From Christiangramia sp. (GTDB taxonomy: Bacteria > Bacteroidota > Bacteroidia > Flavobacteriales > Flavobacteriaceae): DNA of 13,585 nt. The notes beneath the pieces are model-generated. The model searched no databases. It worked only from the letters and a program-made list of their open reading frames with translations, and was not told the origin of the DNA. Position 1 is the stretch's first letter. Each line of letters starts with the position of its first letter. Shown piece after piece: positions 1 to 4,958 of this stretch. A program made the position numbers and the translations under genes. The DNA is taken from assembly GCA_024635735.1 (NCBI GenBank), contig JAGXII010000090.1:1-13585 (forward strand), read 5' to 3'.

Positions 1-442
1 AAGGAAGGTTTATGTGCATGCTTTGCACATTGCTCCACCCATGTCCCTTGCAGTCAAAAATGCGGTTATAAAGAGAATAAATCTGGTTGTAATGGTGTTT
101 CCAGAGTTGAGTCTCGGTATGTGGATCCATTAAAGGGTGCGCTGCTGTGGGCAATAAGATGGTATCAAATTCGGCAAGCAGCTCGTTGATTTCTTTTACA
201 TTTAGGTGAAAAAGAATATCCAGACCATTTAGCGTTTCCGCAGGTCCGTTTGTTTTAATTTCCACCACATGAGCCACCAGTTCATTGCTCCATTCTATCT
301 TACCATTAGCAACATCTGAGGTTATTTCACCATTCTTTTTTGTAAGAAGCTTGTCTACAATGGGATTTACTTTATAATCTAGCTTGTTTACAAGCATGTA
401 TTCCAGTTCGATCCCGTAAACTTCAAAAAAATGATATGACAT
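1..442 (-). CDS. GCS2-family carboxylate-amine ligase (glutamate-cysteine ligase-like), partial
   Basis: This gene begins with ATG at 442-440 and stays open to the left edge, so only about 147 N-terminal residues are visible. The product starts MSYHFFEVYGIELEYMLV, a typical start of the GCS2 (glutamate-cysteine ligase type 2) fold, where an early Glu-x-Glu (here GIELEYML) contributes to the metal/ATP site. Further along are VVEIKTNGP and AAHPLMDP, both expected in this family, and the segment near the edge (GHGWSNVQSMHINLP) matches the strand carrying the active-site His/Asn. GCS2 enzymes join an amino group to a carboxylate using ATP. The start lies one base after the stop of the ATP-grasp gene at 444-1895, so the two are almost surely co-transcribed. 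Paired with an RLAN ATP-grasp ligase, it is more likely to make an unusual peptide or amide than glutathione. The substrate is unknown and the C-terminus is not visible. Confidence 0.85.
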   Translation of the reverse strand, partial: MSYHFFEVYGIELEYMLVNKLDYKVNPIVDKLLTKKNGEITSDVANGKIEWSNELVAHVVEIKTNGPAETLNGLDILFHLNVKEINELLAEFDTILLPTAAHPLMDPHTETQLWKHHYNQIYSLYNRIFDCKGHGWSNVQSMHINLP

Positions 443-443
443 A

Positions 444-1895
444 TTATTTGTTTTCTAAACGGTTCTTAAGTGCAGTTAAAATATCCGTATAAATTTTATC
501 CCCGTAATAAGCGTCCTCTACTCCGGCATCAATGTTTGGATTATCATTAATTTCAATAACTAAAGGCTTACCGTTTACTTCCTTGATATCAATTCCAAAC
601 AATCCCTTCCCCATTAATTTAGCAGCCTTAACTGCATTTTTGATGATATTTTTAGGCACTTCTTCTATTGGCAAACAATCGGCATTCCCATCTTGATCAT
701 CCTTCTTTTTAGCATCCCAGTTATAGATTTGCCAGTGTCCTTTCGCCATATAGTAACGGCAGGCATAAAAGGGCTCGCCATCAAGAATGCCAATTCTCCA
801 GTCATAATCTGAAGGAGAGAATTCCTGGGCAATAATTAGTTCCGATTTTTTAAGCATACCTGATACCAGATCCTGATACTCCTTTTCCGTAGTCGCCTTT
901 TTTACACCAAATGAAAATGTAGAATCGGGAGATTTTAAAACCACCGGAAGGCCTGTAATTTCCAGTACCTGATTTTTATTGTCTTTATGAATAATAACCG
1001 TTTTGGGAGTTGGGATTCCTGCATTGATCATCGCTTCGGCCATAAATACTTTATTGCAACACTTCAAAATAGCATCGGGATAATCAATAATCGCGATATC
1101 TTCCTGCTGCGCCTTTCGGGCAAAGGCGTAAGCGTCATTATTAACTTCAGTACTCTGTCGTATAAATAAGGCGTCAAAAGCTGAAAGCCTGGAAAGGTCT
1201 TTAGGACCAACAATTTCAGTATAAAAACCCATCTTTTCAGCAACTTCAATAAACTTTTTAATGGCTTTTGGATTGCTTGGAGGCGCTACATCATCTGGCT
1301 GAACAAGAATGGCAAGGTCGTATTCAGAACTATTTGGCCTTGGAGTATCATACCTTTTTTTGGCGAAATATTGTTCGGCGAAAGCCAGCATACTATCCAT
1401 ATGTTCTGAAGGAATTTCGGCTTCTGAAATAGCTTTGATGCTTTTAATATTCCATCTTGTGCTGAAATTAAATTTTACCCTCAAAAAAGGAATCTGGAAA
1501 TGCCTGAAAAACATAGCACTCAGTTCCCGGTATTTTGCCGCAACGTTCTGCCCGAAATATATACTAAGAGTAAACTCCTGAGATTTGATATTCTTGAGAG
1601 ATTGTTGAATAAGATCATCAAATTCTTCTGAAACAATTTTCACCAGTTTTGGCTCCCCGAGATCCACAATATTTTTGACCGTAGGAATGGCTAAATGTCC
1701 CCGTGCTTCTGCAAGTAAAGACACATAATAACCTTTAGACTGATAGGAATAATCCTTACACAGGTTAAATATCCTCGCCTTTTTGATTTTAGAAAATTCG
1801 GGATTGGTAAGATATTCCCGGGACGAAATAATTTTCACATGTTCAGATGGAATTGTCCAGGTTTCAGGCTGATTAACTACAATATATTTATTCAT
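444..1895 (-). CDS. RimK/RLAN-type ATP-grasp ligase
   Basis: A 483-residue protein with an ATG start. Residues about 1-180 resemble the RLAN domain found N-terminal to some RimK-like ATP-grasp enzymes, including the segment ARIFNLCKDYSYQSKGYYVS and the following LLAEARGHLAIPT. Residues about 185-290 form a pre-ATP-grasp subdomain (YDLAILVQPDD, FDALFIRQST). Residues about 290-475 are the ATP-grasp fold: GIPTPKTVI, LPVVLKSPDSTFSFGV (ATP-binding Lys and Gly-containing loop), IAQEFSPSDYDWRIGILDGE, and VIEINDNPNID starting near residue 446, where E448 and N450 should bind magnesium. The family activates a carboxylate as an acyl phosphate and couples it to an amine. The next gene downstream, one base away, is a GCS2-type ligase. 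Such pairs are known across bacteria and have been proposed to build small peptides or modify proteins. The substrate cannot be read from the sequence. It is not ribosomal RimK itself, because of the long extra N-terminal domain. Confidence 0.88.
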   Translation of the reverse strand: MNKYIVVNQPETWTIPSEHVKIISSREYLTNPEFSKIKKARIFNLCKDYSYQSKGYYVSLLAEARGHLAIPTVKNIVDLGEPKLVKIVSEEFDDLIQQSLKNIKSQEFTLSIYFGQNVAAKYRELSAMFFRHFQIPFLRVKFNFSTRWNIKSIKAISEAEIPSEHMDSMLAFAEQYFAKKRYDTPRPNSSEYDLAILVQPDDVAPPSNPKAIKKFIEVAEKMGFYTEIVGPKDLSRLSAFDALFIRQSTEVNNDAYAFARKAQQEDIAIIDYPDAILKCCNKVFMAEAMINAGIPTPKTVIIHKDNKNQVLEITGLPVVLKSPDSTFSFGVKKATTEKEYQDLVSGMLKKSELIIAQEFSPSDYDWRIGILDGEPFYACRYYMAKGHWQIYNWDAKKKDDQDGNADCLPIEEVPKNIIKNAVKAAKLMGKGLFGIDIKEVNGKPLVIEINDNPNIDAGVEDAYYGDKIYTDILTALKNRLENK

Positions 1896-1915
1896 TCAAA
1901 GGATGAAATTTTATT

Positions 1916-1923
1916 CAAAAGTA
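1916..1923 (-). promoter_or_regulatory. Candidate -7 element for the ATP-grasp/GCS2 unit
   Basis: On the minus strand these bases read TACTTTTG, an exact match to the Bacteroidota -7 consensus TAnnTTTG, about 20 nt before the ATG at 1895. No clear TTG-type -33 element lies at the usual spacing, so the assignment is tentative. The rest of the 116-bp divergent interval is A/T-rich, and I see no clear promoter for the dipeptidase in it. Confidence 0.35.
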
Positions 1924-2011
1924 AATTAAATACCAATCAGTTTTTAGAAAAACGAATCAGCTTAAATTATAATTCATAAATTCATGCCTTAAACTAAATA
2001 TCTCATATAAC

Positions 2012-3295
2012 ATGAATTTAAAACTTACAGGAATCATACTATTTTCGGCGGTTTATCTGGCCGGAGCCCAAACAGATTCTGAAATCATGAAAAAAGCAAA
2101 ACGCATTCACGAAAAAGTTATCACTATTGATACCCATAACGACATTGATGTCGATAATTTTTCTAAAGATAAGAACTATACGATGGATCTCGATACTCAG
2201 GTTAATATTCCTAAAATGATTGAAGGAGGAATGGATGTTACCTGGCTTATCGTTTATACAGATCAAAAGGAGTTGAATGAAGCCGGATACAAAGCGGCTT
2301 ATAAAAATGCCATCGCAAAATTTGAAGCTATTCACAGGTTAACCGAAGAAATAGCGCCAGATCAAATAGGGCTTGCAACAAATTCCAGGGAAGTACGAAA
2401 ACTGGTAGCTGAAGGAAAAAAGGTAGCGATGATTGGGGTGGAAAATGCTTATCCTATTGGGGAAGATCTAAGCCGAATCCAGGAATTTTATGATCGCGGA
2501 GCTAGATATATGTCGCTTTCTCATAATGGTCACAGCCAGTTGAGTGATTCTAATACAGGAGAAGAAAACGATGAATGGTTGCATCACGGTCTAAGCGACC
2601 TTGGAAAAAAGGCAATCGTAGAAATGAATAAATGCGGGATCATGATAGATGTATCACATCCCAGCAAAGAGGCTATCAAACAAATGTTCGAGCTTTCAAA
2701 AGCTCCTCTAATCGCTTCGCATTCCTCTGCGCGCGCACTCTGCAATCACAGTCGAAATCTTGACGATGAGCTTCTCGAGCTTTTTAAAGAACATGGCGGA
2801 GTAGTTCAAACGGTGGCTTTTAGTTCCTACCTTAATACCGAAAAGCATAATGCGTTTAATGCGGCCAGAGAAAATATTTACAAAAAGAAAGCTGAAGAAA
2901 TGAATTATGAAATTCCTCCAAGAGATAGCATCCGGAACATGGATCAGGAGTCTAAAAAGGAATTTTATAAAAAAATTGCCGAAATCAGAAAAGCAACTGC
3001 CAGTGAAGTTGAGGCCTTAAAGAAAGAGGTTAGCCCGGTTAGTGTTTCAGATTTTGTAGATCATATAGATTACCTGATAAAAAAGATTGGAATCGACCAC
3101 GTTGGAATTAGTTCAGATTTTGACGGTGGTGGCGGAATTGAAGGATGGAATGACGCTTCAGAAAGCCTTAATGTGACTGTGGAACTTGTGAAACGCGGTT
3201 ATACGGAGGAAGAAATTGCCAAATTATGGGGTGAAAATCTACTCAGAGTACTGGATGAAGTCCAGGCAGTAGCGAAAAATATGCAAAAAGCCTAA
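2012..3295 (+). CDS. Secreted M19 family dipeptidase (membrane dipeptidase)
   Basis: A 427-residue zinc dipeptidase of the M19 (renal dipeptidase) family, which hydrolyses dipeptides with broad specificity. The first 20 residues (MNLKLTGIILFSAVYLAGAQ) form a signal peptide, so the enzyme should act in the periplasm or outside the cell. The family's metal ligands are all visible: H42 and D44 in DTHNDID, the bridging E144 in GVENAYP, H216 in DVSHPS and H237 in IASHSS. D369 in GISSDFDG fits the conserved active-site Asp. SLSHNGHSQLSD (residues 168-179) is another family block. Residues about 275-345 form a Lys/Glu-rich, probably helical insertion, common in bacterial members. Start and length fit the family. 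It is transcribed away from the ATP-grasp/GCS2 pair and its stop overlaps by 4 bp with that of the convergent gene. A link to peptides made by the neighbouring ligases is speculative. Confidence 0.93.
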   Translation: MNLKLTGIILFSAVYLAGAQTDSEIMKKAKRIHEKVITIDTHNDIDVDNFSKDKNYTMDLDTQVNIPKMIEGGMDVTWLIVYTDQKELNEAGYKAAYKNAIAKFEAIHRLTEEIAPDQIGLATNSREVRKLVAEGKKVAMIGVENAYPIGEDLSRIQEFYDRGARYMSLSHNGHSQLSDSNTGEENDEWLHHGLSDLGKKAIVEMNKCGIMIDVSHPSKEAIKQMFELSKAPLIASHSSARALCNHSRNLDDELLELFKEHGGVVQTVAFSSYLNTEKHNAFNAARENIYKKKAEEMNYEIPPRDSIRNMDQESKKEFYKKIAEIRKATASEVEALKKEVSPVSVSDFVDHIDYLIKKIGIDHVGISSDFDGGGGIEGWNDASESLNVTVELVKRGYTEEEIAKLWGENLLRVLDEVQAVAKNMQKA

Positions 3296-4149
3296 TTAAG
3301 GGTAATTTCAATAATATTGGGAGCTATACCTCCTTTTCCTTCATTAGAAATAAATATCCTGCCGGAAGGACTAAAACAGATTCCTTCCGGTTGGAAAAAA
3401 TCGGCAGGATTGAGCATATGCATTTTTTTGATCCTCCCGTTGCTGCCCAGGACAAGAATTTTGGGAACTTCAGCATCCAGAACAAATAAATCTCCCGTTA
3501 CAGGATTATATTCAATATCTGAAGGGCGTAAAAGCATTCTGGGATTTCCCGTATGTAATATTTCGAATATTGAATCCTTATAGTTGACCTTAATAGTTGG
3601 ATCCCTGTCTAATTCCCGCGAAGCAGGGTTATATGTGTAAAAAGATCTGTAATCTCCCTCATCTCCTTTAAGGTTTCGATCTTTAACGGCAATCAGAATA
3701 TTCCCATCCGGTTTTGCTGCAATACCTTCAATATTATTCCGATATGTAAAATTCATTTCAAAGGTATCGGTATCTTTTTTATTAATCTCATCCCTTTTTG
3801 TCCTGAATAAAGTTCCACCGCTTTCGGCTACCCAAAGATCCTTGTTCTTTAAAGTAAGTGCTTCATAATCTCCTGCGGAAGCAAATGGAGACTGACTGAT
3901 AATTTTTGAAGACATGATATCATACTTGAAAATAATCCCATCTTCATCCTGCACACAGGCGATGATACCATCCCCTACCCATGCGATTCCGGAAATTTCA
4001 TCAAGTACAGGAGGCAGTTCCCATTTCTTTACAATCTTATAAGTCTGGTCTGCAGGATCAAAATCATAGTCATATTTTTCATAAATGCCATATATGAATC
4101 CAGCTAATATTAATACCACTGCAATTATACCCACTGCCCATCTGGTCAT
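3292..4149 (-). CDS. Membrane-anchored SdiA-regulated-type beta-propeller protein
   Basis: I take the ATG at 4149 as the start, giving 285 residues. The frame is open 21 codons further up, but that extension reads as leader and would bury the N-terminal hydrophobic segment. The protein begins MTRWAVGIIAVVLILAGFIY, one membrane segment or uncleaved signal, so the rest should lie in the periplasm. The remainder matches the SdiA-regulated (PF06977-like) propeller pattern: LPPVLDEISGIAWVGDGII, ACVQDEDGIIFKYD, GDYEALTLKNKDLWVAESGG, NIEGIAAKPDGNILIA, PSDIEYNPVTGDLFVLDAE and FQPEGICFSPSGRIFISNEG. Each resembles one blade with a 'what is displayed versus what is known' repeat. Function in this family is poorly known; calcium binding or phytase-like folds have been suggested. 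No catalytic residue can be assigned. It converges on the dipeptidase gene with a 4-bp stop overlap. Confidence 0.78.
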   Translation of the reverse strand: MTRWAVGIIAVVLILAGFIYGIYEKYDYDFDPADQTYKIVKKWELPPVLDEISGIAWVGDGIIACVQDEDGIIFKYDIMSSKIISQSPFASAGDYEALTLKNKDLWVAESGGTLFRTKRDEINKKDTDTFEMNFTYRNNIEGIAAKPDGNILIAVKDRNLKGDEGDYRSFYTYNPASRELDRDPTIKVNYKDSIFEILHTGNPRMLLRPSDIEYNPVTGDLFVLDAEVPKILVLGSNGRIKKMHMLNPADFFQPEGICFSPSGRIFISNEGKGGIAPNIIEITLN

Positions 4150-4271
4150 AAAATTTTTATTTAATTCATTTAAAATTACGGGAATCACATAGGGCCTCAA
4201 AAAGATTAACAATAATTTGAATTTAAAAGGCTTAGTTGCATTCCTCTTAAAATACTGAAAAACAGCATGAA

Positions 4272-4302
4272 TTGTTAAAATAAAGTTAAATCACTACCTT
4301 TT
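4272..4302 (+). promoter_or_regulatory. Candidate promoter of the tandem mini-peptide unit
   Basis: TTG at 4272-4274 and TACCTTTT at 4295-4302 are separated by 20 nt. This matches the Bacteroidota promoter layout (TTTG, about 20 nt, TAnnTTTG) except for the last base of the -7 element. Transcription would start near 4309, leaving an untranslated leader of about 65 nt before the first mini-ORF at 4376. The rest of the interval 4213-4375 is A/T-rich and presumably also holds the promoter of the minus-strand beta-propeller gene, which I could not place. Confidence 0.45.
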
Positions 4303-4375
4303 AATACATAGTACTGTAACACATTATTTTTATCGTCGTCTATTAGATAAAGACATCAATTAAAAATCATCAATT

Positions 4376-4471
4376 ATGAAAACTTCAAACTTAAATCAAA
4401 ACAGTCATTCATTTATGAACCAAACCAGTACCGGACTAAGCAGCTGGGCAGGGAAAAGACGTTACGCTTAG
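4376..4471 (+). CDS. Tandem mini-peptide 1 (31 aa, unknown family)
   Basis: An ATG-started ORF of 31 codons, ending TAG. It begins MKTSNLNQNSHSFMNQ and ends GLSSWAGKRRYA. The N-terminal half does not resemble the two following peptides, but the last 12 residues align with theirs without a gap: Gly at the first position, Ser-Trp at the fourth and fifth (Thr-Trp in peptide 2), a basic residue at the eighth, an aromatic (Tyr/Phe) second to last, and Ala or Val last. It is strongly basic and has no signal peptide, membrane segment or Gly-Gly cleavage site. The sequence TCATCAATTATG at its start recurs almost unchanged before peptides 2 and 3. It is the first ORF of the proposed transcript. I do not recognise the family and assign no function. 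Confidence 0.6.
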   Translation: MKTSNLNQNSHSFMNQTSTGLSSWAGKRRYA

Positions 4472-4500
4472 GTCATCATTTTTAAAATCATTCATCAATC

Positions 4501-4635
4501 ATGAGAACCTTAGATAGTATTATTCAGGATTTTGGGAAGAGTAAAGAAGGGGGCATTTCACACAGAAGACCTTTTCTTAATCTTAAGAACATTAACGGGC
4601 GCTATACCTGGAACGAGAGGCAGTGCTTCGCTTAG
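4501..4635 (+). CDS. Tandem mini-peptide 2 (44 aa, unknown family)
   Basis: A 44-codon ORF, 29 nt after peptide 1, preceded by TTCATCAATCATG. The product begins MRTLDSIIQDFGKSKEGG, continues HRRPFLNLKN and ends GRYTWNERQCFA. It aligns with peptide 3 over all 44 residues without gaps, with 20 identities: M1, L4, IIQ 7-9, FG 11-12, S14, G17, HRR 21-23, FLN 25-27, K29, GR 33-34, W37, R40. Most other positions are conservative swaps (K/R, E/D, I/L, S/T, L/I, F/Y). Identical residues often use different codons (His cac/cat, Arg aga/cga, Phe ttt/ttc, Leu ctt/ctg), which indicates protein-level selection. The only Cys (C42) is in this copy. There is no signal peptide. Possible roles include a precursor of a modified peptide, a signalling peptide or a small regulator; none can be chosen from sequence. 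Confidence 0.75.
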   Translation: MRTLDSIIQDFGKSKEGGISHRRPFLNLKNINGRYTWNERQCFA

Positions 4636-4668
4636 AAAAGCATCATTAATTCATTAAATTCATCAATC

Positions 4669-4803
4669 ATGACAGCCTTATCAAACATCATTCAGAGCTT
4701 TGGCTCCAGCAGAGATGGAGATCTCACTCATCGAAGGACATTCCTGAATATTAAAAGCGATACCGGAAGAATAAGCTGGTATAACCGAAGACATTACGTA
4801 TAG
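4669..4803 (+). CDS. Tandem mini-peptide 3 (44 aa, unknown family)
   Basis: A 44-codon ORF, 33 nt after peptide 2, with the same TTCATCAATCATG at its start. It begins MTALSNIIQSFGSSRDGD, continues LTHRRTFLNIKS and ends GRISWYNRRHYV. It is the same length as peptide 2, with 20 of 44 residues identical, and its last 12 residues also match peptide 1 in pattern. It reads as an N-terminal hydrophobic/aromatic motif (LxxIIQxFG), a central His-Arg-Arg-x-Phe-Leu-Asn block and a basic/aromatic tail. Net charge is clearly positive. About 40 nt after its stop lies a strong intrinsic terminator, which closes the unit. The family is not recognised; the case that it is a real gene rests on the paralogue comparison. 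Confidence 0.75.
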   Translation: MTALSNIIQSFGSSRDGDLTHRRTFLNIKSDTGRISWYNRRHYV

Positions 4804-4841
4804 TAAACCAAAAAATATAACACATGAAGACAATTAGAACC

Positions 4842-4877
4842 TAGCCGGTAAACCTGTGTTTACCGGCTATAATTTTT
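4842..4877 (+). terminator. Intrinsic terminator of the mini-peptide unit
   Basis: TAGCCGGTAAAC (4842-4853) and GTTTACCGGCTA (4858-4869) form a perfect 12-bp stem with a CTGT loop, followed by a T-run at 4873-4877. It separates the mini-peptides from the PBP gene and is symmetrical enough to form on either strand. Confidence 0.85.
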
Positions 4878-4904
4878 GGTTAAAAAAGATTAAAATTAGC
4901 TTAA
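4875..4904 (+). promoter_or_regulatory. Weak candidate promoter of the PBP1A gene
   Basis: TTTG at 4875-4878 and TAGCTTAA at 4897-4904 lie 18 nt apart. The -7 element differs from TAnnTTTG at its last two bases. It would start transcription just upstream of the TTG/ATG start region. The support is position and spacing only. Confidence 0.3.
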
Positions 4905-4958
4905 AATTTAAGGTCTTAGTTGAAACATTTGTTTATTTGCCGGAATTACTTTCTGCAA

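Noticed and set aside
4150..4212. 21-residue upstream extension of the beta-propeller gene
   Set aside because: It would place another hydrophobic and charged stretch before a normal N-terminal membrane anchor, so the ATG at 4149 is preferred.
4824..4844. A fourth short ORF starting MKTIRT in the mini-peptide cluster
   Set aside because: It ends after six codons inside the terminator stem. The start resembles peptides 1 and 2, so it may be a relic, but six codons are no evidence of a gene.
4920..4958. N-terminal extension of PBP1A from a TTG codon
   Set aside because: The ATG at 4959 gives the standard short cytoplasmic tail plus membrane segment. The 13 extra residues match nothing in the family.
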